DNA from: Cydia pomonella
Taxonomy: Eukaryota > Arthropoda > Insecta > Lepidoptera > Tortricidae
Direction of reading: 5' to 3'
NCBI RefSeq assembly: GCF_033807575.1
Contig: NC_084711.1
Span: 7,006,001 to 7,070,000 of the forward strand
Length of the DNA: 64,000 nt
The translations under genes and the position numbers were made by a program. The notes below the pieces were generated by a model, which was given only the letters and a program-made list of their open reading frames with translations, searched no databases and was not told the DNA's origin. Below, one piece after another: positions 11,852 to 22,825 of this stretch (positions are counted from its first letter, which is position 1; each line of letters opens with the position of its first letter).

Positions 11852-12111
11852 CTTTGTTAAAGGTTTGTGTAACCCATGCGAAGCTGGGGCGGGTCGCTAG
11901 TTTGTAATATGGCCTAAGGTTTGCAGATTCATTATTTACTTAGCTAAGAAGTTTTATGAACAAATCCCGATCAATGTTGCAGTTCATTAAAAATAAGAGT
12001 TGGCAAAATTACGTACCCTGAATTCGCCAAAAGTACATAACTTCGCTTTAATTAAGTATATCGTTTAGTACTTAATACAACATTTAGGATTTGGAATAAG
12101 TTTTAGTAAAA

Positions 12112-12658
12112 AAAGCGGCCAAGTGCGAGCCGGACTCACCCATGAAGGGTTCCGTACCATTTATGACGTATTAAAAAAAACTACTTATTAGATCTCGTTC
12201 AAACCAATTTTCGGTGGAAGTTTGCATGGTAATGTCCAACATATATTTTTTTTAGTTTTATCATTCTCTTATTTTAGAAGTTACAGGGGGGGGGGACACA
12301 TTTTACCACTTTGGAAGTGTCTCTCGCGCAAACTATTCAGTTTAGAAAAAAATGATATTAGAAACCTCAATGTCATTTTTGAAGACCTATCCATAGACCC
12401 CACACGTATGGGTTTGATGAAATAAATTTTTTTGAGTTTCAGTTCTAAGTATGGGGAACCCCCAAAATTTATTGTTTTTTTTTCTATTTTTGTGTGAAAA
12501 TCTTAATGCGGTTCATAGAATACATCTACTTACCAAGTTTGAACAGTATAGTTCTTATAGTTTCGGAAAAAAGTGGCTGTGACATAATCGGACAGACAGA
12601 CGGACATAACGAATCCATAAAGGTTCCGTTTTTTGCCATTTGGCTACGGAACCCTAAA
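12112..12658 (+). repeat. CCGGCCAAG/GGGTTCCGTA repeat, type B, copy 1
   Basis: Starts AAGCGGCCAAGTGCGAGCCG, then GAAGGGTTCCGTACCATTTA, and ends GCCATTTGGCTACGGAACCCTAAAAA. The body includes CTTCCACC-type sequence, a run of Gs before GACACATTTT and CACACGTATGGGTTTGATGA. The counterpart at 33466-34795 is inverted and internally amplified. The terminal block GGTTCCGTTTTTTGCCATTT folds back on GGCTACGGAACC. Confidence 0.8.
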
Positions 12659-12899
12659 AAGGACTAGGCGAAGTTGGGGACGGGTGGAGAAGTCAGGTTG
12701 TTATAGTTTTAATAATTGGGGGTAGATTGTCAGCCCGCGACTCGCATCAGTAGGCTTACTGTAGCACAAGATAAACTATCCGTCCCTCTCTAATTTAATA
12801 CGTATACAAAAAGAAGGATAACCTTTCTCTTGCGCTAAGCCCTCAGATCGGGGATAGCCGCCGTTAATATAAATAGATAAATAAGCGACGAACACTTAC

Positions 12900-13061
12900 T
12901 TTGTGTATAGGCACATCGTCGTCATGAACGGTCTTGATCGGCGTGTCTGTGGGCTGGTAGTCGCGGTAACCAGTAGGGGAGGGCGTACCGCGCTGCGCGG
13001 GCGCGCGCAATGTCGGCTCCTCGAACACATCGTCGCTCATGCTGTCGTCTGTCGCCGTTTG
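12900..13061 (-). CDS. Rab26: Rab26-like small GTPase, N-terminal extension exon
   Basis: This 54-codon exon starts QTATDDSMSDD and ends DDDVPIHK. The acceptor is TTTTTTGCTCCAG (AG at 13063-13062) and the donor is GTAAGTG beginning at 12899. Both ends are phase 0, so it joins exactly to TILLGDSGVGKT encoded at 6514. The product is the variable region ahead of the GTPase fold: acidic (SDD, EEP, DDD), rich in Thr/Pro/Ser (TPSPT), with no predicted fold. Rab26 and Rab37 are known for longer N-terminal extensions than other Rabs, which agrees. An internal ATG (DSM) could serve as a start, but the frame stays open back to the acceptor, so an upstream exon is more likely. The open frame past 12900 (VSVRRLF...) is intron read-through and should not be annotated as protein. 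Confidence 0.88.
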
Positions 13062-13637
13062 CTGGAGCAAAAAAAAGAAACAAATTTAAGGATTTTACGT
13101 CTTTGGCATTTGTGACACGCTGTGCATCGTAGATACTACGGAAAGTAATACGCGTTCTTGACTCAAATTAAAAACATGGTAATTCTTAAAAAGAAAGTAG
13201 GTGAAGTAAGTTTATGAATTTGATGATATAATCGGAATATTTGATTACCAGCCTGCTACTCTTTAGCGTCCCTCCAGATGCAAAGGAGCCCAACAGGCTC
13301 GCCGTGTTGCCACGTTGAACCGCGATGGACAATCTTTGCATAAAAAACGATCCGGAGCGAGGCTCATGACCACTCTCTCTCAAACAATGTAGTATATATT
13401 ACATTGTACTGTTAATTTATAAGAATTAATAAGTACGTATTAGCATAAGATTTTCATAATTAACAAGCACTGATTTGTCTATGTACCTACACTTGAAGCA
13501 TTAGTTACTAGTTGCCAAAACTACATAACTTGAACAAGACATCCTAACTACAACAAACTAATTAACTAGGGGCCCCGTAACTTAAACGTGTTATTACGGG
13601 TAGATTGATGCCCCACGATTACAATCAATCAGTACCG

Positions 13638-13801
13638 CTAGTGTAAATTTATTCGATAGCGAAACGTGACGTACGCGTTTTCGTTAAGTTTCATTTTGTA
13701 TGGGATTTTGAGTTTCCAAAACGTCCCGCTTTCTAAATCCCATACAAAATGTGACTTAACGCGTTTGCGTTACGTCACGCTATCGAGTAAATTTACACTA
13801 G
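13638..13801. repeat. Foldback MITE, CTAGTGTAAATTTA family, copy 1
   Basis: CTAGTGTAAATTTATTCGAT at the left is inverted at the right as ATCGAGTAAATTTACACTAG. Arms of ~70 bp include GTGACGTACGCG(T) and CATTTTGTATGGGATTT. The centre holds CAAAACGTCCCGCTTTC. A second copy lies at 21710-21892. Confidence 0.82.
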
Positions 13802-15135
13802 GGGTTCTGGTCTAAGAGGGATATACATCACGTACTCGTCCATATATACAACAAGAGACATTGTTTTTCCACTTCTAAGTATTTTTCATTCTCCATGATT
13901 ATTTTGTATCTTATCTATTTACACAATGGAAAACTAGGTTTATAGGTTTTCCATTACGTTATACAAAAAATTAGTAAAGTGAAACCTATTAACCTAGAAT
14001 GTATTATGCTGAAGCGATCAACATCAAAATCAAAGTGATTTGTTAAGATTTAGTGGAATCGGTTTTCTCCCGAAATGGAACATTTCTTAGAAAAAGTACC
14101 GTTATTATTTATTATGTTAGGATCGTAAAGCTATTCGTCCCTCCTAAGAGGGGCCTTAAAACCAGGTAATAAGAAAAAACAACAGACGCTATTGCACCGT
14201 ATAAGACTTGCAACGGAAGAAAAACCATCGCGCGGGTTTTTCCCTTTTTTCCCGTTACTATGAAAATATATTTCCGATTCAAATTTTGCTCGTCAGATCC
14301 CTCGGCACAGTGGCGGGGCAAGACCAAAACTTTAAGTGGGCAGGGTACACTTAAAAAGGCCCTCTGGTGGCGCAAAAAGTAACGAAAAATTTTACGTTGT
14401 GTCGAGGTTGTGTCCGAGTTATACTTATTAGAGGGGCGAGGCCCCTCGGACCACAGTAGTAAATTGTACAATTAAATAACCTATTTTAACTGAAGCATTT
14501 TGTTATGGTCCTCGCTCGAATATAAATACTCTTTTTAATTCGAATGCGAAAAAAAGTGAGTCCTGCCTGCCCGGCGGCTATGTATCGGGTACCTGATGGA
14601 TGTGAGTGTAGCAAGGCAGAACAGATAACGTGTTCTCAATTCAAATTTGAATACTCAAGCCGTAGCCATTTTGGTGGTTACAATGATTTGTATGTGTGCA
14701 TAAAAATGTGTATGTGTGGGTTTTTAAGGATGTGGACTGGTCGATATAAATCATGCCATATATCGATAAGCGCTACACAGCAGGACGGAATAATTATTAC
14801 TTGAAGTTCGATATCTACTTTACTTTTGATATATAGACTTTTCATGCCTGAAGGGTCCTTATGATCCATGTAACTTTGCACCCTTTAGGGATACAAAGTC
14901 ACAAATACTCGCCACTCTACTAAATTACTGATGTAGTCCGAACCGAACTAGCCTTTAGTTTCACATCGTCCAACAATATCGAGTCTCATCCACGAATTGC
15001 CATTTAACGGACGCGTATTCTGATGGTAATAACAAGTTCTAAATTTGACCTAGATTTGTTATCGATATCATCTGCAAGTGTCGAAATAATGCTTGATATA
15101 ATGTCACTTTAGGCACTAACAGATCATATTCATAA

Positions 15136-15291
15136 CCTGCCCGCGCAGCCAACGTGCATATCGTTCACGCTCCGTGGCGAACGAAACGCAACTGTCACAG
15201 TCGCACTAATATGGAAGAGCGATAGAGAGAGATGACTGCGATAAGCTACGGAGCGTTAACGATTGTAAAGTTAGCTACGCGGCCTGTTATG
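15136..15291. repeat. MITE with inverted ends
   Basis: Left AACCTGCCCGCGCAGCCAAC with ATCGTTCACGCTCCGT; right ACGGAGCGTTAACGAT with GTTAGCTACGCGGCCTGTT. The arms are imperfect inverse copies of ~45 bp. No coding capacity. Confidence 0.68.
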
Positions 15292-16162
15292 ACTCGTACA
15301 ATCAGAATACGCCTCCAGGTCTCTGCTATAATGTATTCTACCTACCATATTTACCCCTGCTATATTTACGCTCAGTAATCTAGTTACCGAGCTTTCATCC
15401 CCTCAGTATCTGTGTTTGACATCAAAGGCGTATCCTATCCTATCGTTAATAACGTTACATGCCTATCGATACATCGCTACAGGTGCTAAAACCGTATGTA
15501 TACTCGTGAGGTAAGGAGTACATTGTTCGTAGAGGTAGATAAGTATTGCACACCGCAGTAAAAGAAACAGTACCTTTTGTTAGTAGTCGCTTTCCTCTTC
15601 CAAGCGGGAAGACGCTATGTTTGGCTACGAGCGTAGCGCTACAAAAACGTTGGCAGTGAAATAGCAACTTGAATCGAAGTAGCCATAACGCTTATTTTTC
15701 ACCACTATAACAACCTACACAGAACATTTATATTGTATTTAGACCGTGCAACATACATCATTCATACTACATCCAACGCCCCGTGTCACAATTATCTAAC
15801 TTACCAACTTACCATTCACTTAAGTTTGGCGCCACTGTAAAACAAGTACATACAATTAGTGGATAGCGTGAATAGTTCTTGATTTTACCGTGTGTATAAA
15901 TAAGTTGGTAATAGTTATAAAGCTGGGTATACAATGGGGACGGGACACTCGGGACACGTGTCCAAAGCTTCCGATAAGCATTATGTGCAATAAAGCTGTT
16001 GTTTGGGTCTACGTGAGCGGTCTCTGACAGAGATTCAGAAGGTACTTACATAAATTACATAATAGGTACCTACTTATTATATTATTTTGGAATATTTAAT
16101 GTTTTAGTTGATTTTGACAGGGTGCTCTACTGTGTGGTCATGGATAAGTAATATATAAATAA

Positions 16163-16395
16163 CCTGAAGAATGAGATACGATAACGATAAGTTCTGGTTT
16201 AGATGAGTTCTCATTTAGATATCGTTTGTATCATTTGTATGTCGTATCATTGACAGAAGCAGCTCGATTCGGGCATGTCACTTTGAAGTTAGAAATATCG
16301 TAGATAGATCTTATTGGAATCACAGCGGAATCGAAATAAACGTCAATTTTGACATGGCGTTTAGTTATCGATCTTTTAAAGATCTTTCCAAGATC
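16163..16395 (+). repeat. Interspersed MITE-like repeat, copy 1 of 3
   Basis: Contains AATGAGATACGATAACGATA, TTCTCATTTAGATATCGTTT, AGAAGCAGCTCGATTCGGGC and GAAATAAACGTCAATTTTGA. The same order occurs at 45737-46003 (+) and inverted at 25548-25765. The 45.7-kb copy keeps GGCCCGATT/AATCGGGCC ends; this one has lost its clear ends. Confidence 0.75.
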
Positions 16396-16425
16396 CAATA
16401 AACAATTTTTATTTATTATTTTATT

Positions 16426-16620
16426 TAATACGATGAGGTAGGGTTTGGAGCGGCCAGCTCACGGACTAATTCATATATGAAAAACTGCCAGGCTGTGTGC
16501 TGGTAGACCAAAATTTATGTATGCAGTTTTACTTGACCTAATGTAAAAAATTGGTTTCACTCGGTAAGTCGATAAGGTAATACGATGAGATAGGGTTTGG
16601 AGCGGCCTGCTCCCGGACTA
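16426..16620 (+). repeat. Two direct ~43-bp repeats
   Basis: AATACGATGAGGTAGGGTTT plus GGAGCGGCCAGCTCACGGACTA (16426-16470) recurs with few changes at 16578-16620. The ~105 bp between them is unrelated. Cause unknown; it could be the terminal pieces of an element or a local duplication. Confidence 0.7.
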
Positions 16621-16639
16621 TTAGGAAGCATTTCGATTA

Positions 16640-18590
16640 AGTGTGAGAATTGTACAACGTTACCGACATACCAATCATAAAAAAATTGTAGATAATACGG
16701 CCCCATAAATGTTTTTTTTCATGAACGCAGTGAGATGTATGTCTTACATTAACCTGATGTTCCGGTCAGCAACTCTGGAAATGCCAATAACCAATTCTTT
16801 GGACATAATGGGGTCGTGGTCTCGGTCGCCATTATGCTTTGTACTGCTGCTCCAGCTATCCACCAGTGCATCGTGAAAGCCTCGACGTGACTGAATATTG
16901 ACGACTGATTAATTACCATACAGCATGCATTAAAATGTGTTTTAATTGTAATCTAAGCTTACTGTGTTTTGGCAAAGACCCGTGAGGCTGCCACTTCATC
17001 CAATAAATTACCAGTAACTTGCGAGAGCTGGTTTCGATTTGTATAACACAACAACCCAAGCACACAACACTATAAATTCGCTATATTCAGTTTATCAAAA
17101 AAATATCATTACACACAAAACTTTCACATTCAGCGGCCGCTTCAATTTCAGAAAGCTGCACGTAATTTAAACACCTAATTTTTAGAGTTACAAAACGTAA
17201 ACAACGTAAACAATTTTATTAACGTAGGACAGACTTGAAAGATCGTGTCATTTCATTTCTTTTTTTCAGGAGGAGAGGCACAAACGAGATCTACAAACAA
17301 CAACAAAAAGATCAAGGAAAAGAAATACTAAATTTTTTGTATTGTCTTAACTCGAATTACTGTCCTCTTTATCAGTATATTTGAAATGAAAAGTGCTTTT
17401 TATTGACTTCCTATTTTAATTGATTCGAGCAGCATTGATAAAAAAAAGAAAGGAAGATGAGCTTTACATCTCTATAAATAGGTAATGTCAGTTTGACTCG
17501 AAGGGTTTTTTGAAAGATATGTCAGATAGTCACGGATAGTACATACAATACAATATTTTCAGATTTGAAATAAATCGTATATACAATCATAGAAGCGAAA
17601 CTATAATTTGTTGAAATTTCTAAATAAACTACTGTGCTGTTTTTTGAACAAACCCCGCGAGTTTTTGGATTCACCAAGAAATTCTTGCTCGTCGTTGTAG
17701 GTAATTAATTGTGGTTTGGCATCAGCTCTCATTTTACGGTAGTTTATTCCATATTACGATTGACTTTATTTACGTGATGAAGTTAAGTCAACTCGATCGA
17801 ACAAAACAGTGTATTTATAATGTACTCAAAGTGAAAAGGAAAGGACAGTCAGAAAAATAAGTGCATGTCTCCGCAATTTAGGTAAGTTTTACGTTATCAG
17901 TATTTCTCTTAAGTTCGGTCATTAACGAGTATTTATCCCTAGTCACTAAACGTACAACATCAAACGTGACGTAAACGTTCAACGTCGTTTAATAATTTTA
18001 TTCATGTCTTCGGTAAAGGAATCATCGAGTGGAAAGAGAACTAATTCCAGTAAGACAGAGGTTCGCCTCTGAGTTGGAAAGTCGGATGGTCATCGTTTTT
18101 GTTAAAACTAGTGTTTGTGCCAATTCTCGGGATTAGGTTGCCTAGCAAACAGCAGGCTCCCCAGGCAAGCTATGTCAAAATTCCGGAACAAAGCCAGAAA
18201 GATTTATTTATTTATTTATGACTAAGATATATTTCAAGGTCAACAAAAGAAATCATGTAACATGAAAAAGTCCCCCTATGTAGCAGACAAAATATTGGGT
18301 GAACTTTTTGGCTAGAGCTGGTAGAGTGAAAAAAGTTCACCCGATAGTAGCCCAACTAGACACTAGACAGTAATGTGGCCAACGCAAGCAAGCAACAGGT
18401 TGATGGGTGAACACTTTACCCTCACCGAAGTGGTTCATGCATAAATAATCCCACCGCCATAGAGAACCACAGTTAAGTAGGTAAGTATACATATAAGGAG
18501 GCGGTGGGTTGTGGCTCTTAAAAAATCCTCACAAAACCTATACCATATTTTTTAATAAATGGAAATTATATTAGGGCCATTTCCCACGGA
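16640..18590. other. Intron-like DNA, no gene recognised
   Basis: No recognisable coding block. A plus-strand CAATTTAGGTAAGTTTTACG near 17875-17890 resembles a splice donor after a leader-like AT stretch, but nothing confirms a transcript. GATTTATTTATTTATTTATG near 18200 is a simple repeat of LINE-tail type. Confidence 0.5.
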
Positions 18591-18593
18591 TAA

Positions 18594-18746
18594 TCCCGTT
18601 TTTTGCGCGTACGGTTTTCTGCAGGATTCCGTGTCAGTAGTATACGAGTACGTGCTAATATAGTATAACGTTCACACGAGAATTTTGTTTGCATGTATAA
18701 TTGTATACTACTAAAACGGGATCCCGCAGAAAACCGTACCCGCAAT
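18594..18746. repeat. Foldback MITE
   Basis: GCGCGTACGGTTTTCTGCAG (left, near 18605) is inverted as CTGCAGAAAACCGTAC-type sequence at 18724-18740 (CCCGCAGAAAACCGTACCCG). An inner pair AGTAGTATACGAGTAC / GTATACTACTAAAACGGG extends the fold. About 150 bp, non-coding. Confidence 0.7.
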
Positions 18747-18756
18747 AGTTTTTAAG

Positions 18757-19684
18757 AAAAAAAACCGACTTCAATGAGGGAGACCGGGTGAAAGAAATAT
18801 GATTGTTGATTTTGGGTTTCATACAATGAAATTAAAAAGACAGCTACCTACGCCTAATTATGTAGAAAAGGAGGTAAAATGTTTATTTTTTGTCACTGCA
18901 CCCACCTTGACCTATTTCAGATTTGCCCTATGTTATGGTTGACTGGTAAGATACCCGCAATAGGGTATTCGACTATATTTAAAATAAATTACTTCACACT
19001 TTGCATGAAATAAAGCACCACCTAATTAGTAGGAAAACATAGCAGTTATTTTTAAACATAAGTTCTATATAATAAATACGATAGAAATATAAAATAAAAA
19101 AGTAGGTGAGTTGACCGTGACGTCATTGTGTAATGTTTCATATGAATTTGTTCATATGCTTGATTTGTTGATGAAAATACTAAGATCACTATATACATGC
19201 CTTTAACATTTGAGGAGTTACCTCGATTCTTCATGAACTCCATCGTCAGAACTCGAACTTGACAAAAAAATTGTCTTGAAAATCTAATTTGCTTAACAAA
19301 CACGGCGAAGAGGACAAATCGCTATACATGAACTATGCGTCGTCGAAGAGTTCCATTCTGATCAGCATCAGCAGTTCCACTTCATCAAATGTCACTTTTT
19401 TCAATTTAAATGCTTGATTTGTTGATGAAAATACAAAAATCTCTATATGTATGCCCTTAACATTTGAGGAGTTCCCTCAATTTCTCATGGATCCCATCAT
19501 CAAAACTGAGTTTTGTCAAAAATGTGACCAACCTGTATATATACAAATTTTCTTTTTAAAATTTTTAAATAATTTTCAAAATTGGTTCAGAAATGACGGA
19601 GTTATGAAGTACAAACATTTAAAAAAAACATACAACTGAATTGATAACCTTCTCCTTTTGAAATATTGAAGTCAGTAAAAAAAC
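18757..19684. mobile_element. Inverted-repeat element with AACCGACTTCAA ends and an internal duplication
   Basis: AAAACCGACTTCAATGA at the left and ATATTGAAGTCAGTAAAAAA at the right are inverse. Inside, a ~90-bp block starting TGCTTGATTTGTTGATGAAA at 19158 is repeated at 19411, 253 bp later, with TTTAACATTTGAGGAGTT-type sequence in both. Short open frames over each copy run in opposite senses and are not convincing genes. A fragment of the same ends lies near 8195. Confidence 0.65.
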
Positions 19685-19771
19685 TGGATGTTCAGTGGGA
19701 AAGAGCCCTTACGATAGGTACTGACAAACCTAACTAGGTGAAAATTACGTCAATTTAGTCATTAATCCTTA

Positions 19772-19973
19772 GGGCCTGTTTCGCGATGTCCAAGTAAAGT
19801 CCTGAATAAGCTACTTGCCACTCATCTGACGAATAAAGTCATCGTTGGCGTATTACAATCTTCAAATAAGCTTAACTGGTATATAACGTGCTAAGTTTTG
19901 CAGGAAGTTTTATGTGGCAGTTAACTTATTTTTTAATTAGCTATCCAATACTTGGACATTGTGAAACAGGCCC
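19772..19973. mobile_element. PIF/Harbinger-like (Tourist-type) MITE
   Basis: Ends GGGCCTGTTTCGCGATGTCC and GGACATTGTGAAACAGGCCC are inverse, and both sides are flanked by TTA (19769-19771 and 19974-19976). A 3-bp TTA duplication with a GGGCCTGTTT end is the signature of PIF/Harbinger derivatives. It is 202 bp with no transposase, so it needed an enzyme in trans. Confidence 0.82.
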
Positions 19974-20526
19974 TTAGTATTGTAAATTTATGAGATGATG
20001 CAAGTAATATAATTATTTATATAAACTAGAGATAGTAGCGGCGCCATCTATGGAGGTTTCTCAGAACAAGTGGCTCTAACAACGCATCTCATACTGAAGG
20101 TCAAATTAAGCGAATTTCAGAAACACGCTTTCAGGCTATTTTTCCTTGTAGTTTTCCGGTTCTCTCACAGATGTCGCCCTTGTCGGAAAATAAGTTTCAC
20201 GAACGAAGCTTATGTGCGCTACTGTGCCGCTACAAATATAACCACATTTAATATTTAAAACTAAGCCAGTGCGGTGTAGTTAGATAGGCATACCTAAGTC
20301 GCTGAGATAAAAGTTTGAGGGCTTTAGGCTCATCGGATTAAGTGAGAGAATAAGAGGGAGGCTTATAAATAATACTTATAAATTGGTAATAGGTACTGGA
20401 ACTACGAAAAATATTCATTTAAGAATATATTAATCTTTATTATTTAAAACTTTTGATTTGTGCATTTATCCCTGATAAATAAGCGGCGGCCATAACTTTT
20501 TAACATGGAGCAATCAGTAGCCGCGC

Positions 20527-20829
20527 TTACTGATTGCGCTTGGAGTTTTCCTCCCAGTCACAAGGAGGGACGCATTTGCTGGCTCTAGTGCCATATCTCC
20601 TATGGTACCAGCATCTTCTAGACGCTGGGGATCCATTTCGGCTTTTGGTTCTTGAAGAAGATCGATTATGGGAGCGGCCTCTAGCCTGAGACCCAGCAAG
20701 GCTGGCTACTTGCATGAACAGTTGTTCAATACATTCTTTAAGCGAGGCTATCTCACTTGGTGGACAACTGTTGTCAATTTTGTTAACTCTAGAGGAACCT
20801 GGTGACACCTCAATTATATTGTCAGCCAA
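20527..20829 (-). pseudogene. Ty3/gypsy-like gag fragment
   Basis: A 100-codon frame starts MADNIIEVSPGSSRVN and ends with CWYHRRYGTRASKCVPPCDW. The CWYHRRxGxxAxxCxxPC pattern is the cysteine motif at the end of gag in lepidopteran gypsy-type elements. Ahead of the start is ATTGGTGACCCCGACGTGA, which looks like a primer-binding site next to an LTR (20876-21111). The capsid-coding middle is missing: N-terminal residues jump almost directly to an Arg/Ser-rich linker and the cysteine motif. No pol follows. It is therefore an internally deleted and truncated copy. Confidence 0.72.
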
Positions 20830-20875
20830 CCCCGCTAGCTTTTCTAGGGAAAGATCACGTCGGGGTCACCAATTT

Positions 20876-21111
20876 GGCGGTGAAGTGAGAGGATGGCAGG
20901 ACATTGAATAACGACCGTGTAGTGTAGGATACAACGTTTATTCGTTACCTCGTACATATACCTTACTCATCAGGATGTATATTTGTTTCTTATAATCTAA
21001 GATACATGGGTAATAATTCCCTCGCTTTTCTCTTTCTGTCAACATGACAGTCTCAGTGTTGCCGTGGTTGTTTGAAAAGGTGGCTACACACGAATGTATG
21101 TGGTCGCCACA
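20876..21111 (-). mobile_element. LTR-like sequence of the gypsy fragment
   Basis: On the minus strand it would run from TGTGGCGACCACATACATTC (with an inverse GTGTGTAGCCACC nearby) through GAATAAACGTTGTATCC (polyadenylation signal) to CTTCACCGCCA, directly ahead of the putative primer-binding site. TG...CA ends and AATAAA fit an LTR of about 236 bp. The outer end is my best guess; an alternative TG start lies near 21248. A second LTR was not found. Confidence 0.55.
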
Positions 21112-21709
21112 CCCGTTTAAAGGTATATGATAAGATATTATTAGCGATCAATGCGCTATCTCACATCATAAATAAGCTTATAAATTATGTAAAACGACAG
21201 TGTTCACACCCCAGCGAGTTCAATCCAGCCCAATACCCACATTGTGTAAATCGATAGATAACTTTCCAACCCTCAGCGTACACAAACATATTCAACCGAA
21301 ATTCGACTTTGGAACTTACACGTGAAAGTTTGTTATAAAAGTGGCAGCTGTAGTAGAATACGAGCTATGAAAAGTTACTTTTCTATAATATATCTACGTA
21401 ATGTAAACGCTCAATCGGGTGTATTGAGATTCAAATGAGGATTACCCAAGAGACAACTGAATTGCTATTAGCTTATAAACCATCCCTTGATTCCCGTGTT
21501 AGATTATTTTTATCTATTTATTTTTTCACCCCTGAGCCAGACGAGGTTTTATATTTCACACATGCCGCGTAAATGTGTTACGGGTTACGGGAAAGAGTGA
21601 ACCAAAAAGGATTTACAAGTTCTATATGTATTTTATCATGTATAATAATTGTTAAATCGACTGTATAAGTTATGTTAAATTGAAACACATTCTTAATATT
21701 CTTATGTGC
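21112..21709. other. No gene seen
   Basis: AT-rich sequence beyond the LTR. The short open frame at 21072-21257 overlaps the LTR edge. I see no splice-flanked coding block and no second LTR. Confidence 0.5.
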
Positions 21710-21892
21710 CCCTAGTGTAGATTTTTTCGATAGCGTGACGTGACGTACGAGTTTGCGTTAAGTCTCATTTTGTATGAGATTTAGAAACAGCGCGCCAAGC
21801 GGGACGTTTTGGAAACTCAAAAGTCCCATACAAAACGAGACAACGCAAACGCGTACGTCACGATACGATATCGAATAAATTTACACTAAGGG
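21710..21892. repeat. Foldback MITE, CTAGTGTAAATTTA family, copy 2
   Basis: CCTAGTGTAGATTTTTTCGA...GTGACGTACGAG at the left is inverted on the right as CGATATCGAATAAATTTACACTAAGGG. The centre has GCGGGACGTTTTGGAAACTC. It matches 13638-13801 in ends, arms and centre. Confidence 0.8.
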
Positions 21893-22013
21893 TAATGTTC
21901 TTTACTGTTACTATGAATTCTATACTTCTATAGTTTATTACGTATCTAAGGCGTGAGCCAATTTTCTGTAGTTATATATAAACAAACGAAACATCTGGAA
22001 CCCGATTCAGATT

Positions 22014-22130
22014 GGCACTGACGTGACGTGACATTGACATATTTGTTGACGTCTGCGTAACTTACTTTCTATACATTTCGCTCGCACTATTTTCAGGTGC
22101 ATAGATGCATGCATAGCTAAGCGAGATGCA
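22014..22130. repeat. MITE relative
   Basis: GGCACTGACGTGACGTGACATTG, TACATTTCGCTCGCACT, and AAGCGAGATGCAAGTAA resemble the core of 11515-11628 and of 37915-38090. The ends are decayed. Confidence 0.5.
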
Positions 22131-22825
22131 AGTAATTTTAAAATTTTGGATACGAGGGTGGTAATTCAATTTGCAATACTCTTACCCCCGGAGTTACACA
22201 CAATGTTTTTCATCACAAAAAAAGTAAACTTTAAACGAAATAATTCTTAAATACGGTGACATATCAAATATTCGTCCGCCATTTTGTAATTTCTTGACAG
22301 GTTATCATCGAGGGCACGGACCTATTCAGCATTCAGCCACGATTGAAAATTATGTAAAAATATTTTAAACGGCTGTTAAATGAATCAAATTATTTAATTG
22401 TAAACATAAACAAAAATATTTAATTATAACCGTCAGTATTTTAAAAGTAAAACTCTATTATGCTACTTGGTTTGTATGAATAAGTGACATATAAAAAAAA
22501 GCTATAAGTTCCTAGGGAGTTATATTTTTTTTCATCATCCATAACGCCCGCGGGAACACCTGCATGAAATAAGAACTTTTTCGAGCAAGTATGATGAAAA
22601 GGGTATTTGACGATCGTCTTGGTGATTGGCACGCATCTCACGCACGACGATCACTTTATTTCGCATGCGTATCAATAGGTATGTGACAAATTGTCAAATC
22701 TAAATCAGGCTCCTGTTGGCTCACATGAAAGTCATGACCGACCGCATTTGTGTGTGAAATTGATAAGGAATAGGTAACCTCGAACTATATAGTACGTAGC
22801 ACTTGCCAACGGACATATTTCGCTT

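Larger units (their letters stand above)
13062..16160. other. Probable Rab26 first-intron DNA, right of the N-terminal exon
   Basis: Outside the two MITEs listed here, nothing is firmly coding. On the minus strand 13380-13240 reads FFMQRLSIAVQRGNTASLLG, which resembles the end region of lepidopteran LINE ORFs (RxSIAxQRGNAAS) and may be a short remnant. The 119-codon minus frame at 14471-14112 matches no family I recognise and has no splice context. SINE-like boxes were not seen. Confidence 0.5.

Noticed and set aside
14112..14471. 119-codon minus-strand open frame
   Set aside because: Composition is not coding-like, no motif or splice signals are visible, and it sits in intron-like sequence.
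17820..17890. Possible plus-strand leader exon ending in TTTAGGTAAGTTTT
   Set aside because: Only a donor-like motif is present; there is no coding sequence, promoter signal or partner acceptor I can support.
20514..20699. Second open frame (61 codons) over the gag fragment
   Set aside because: It is the alternate frame of the gag text; only the frame with the CWYHRRY cysteine motif is meaningful.
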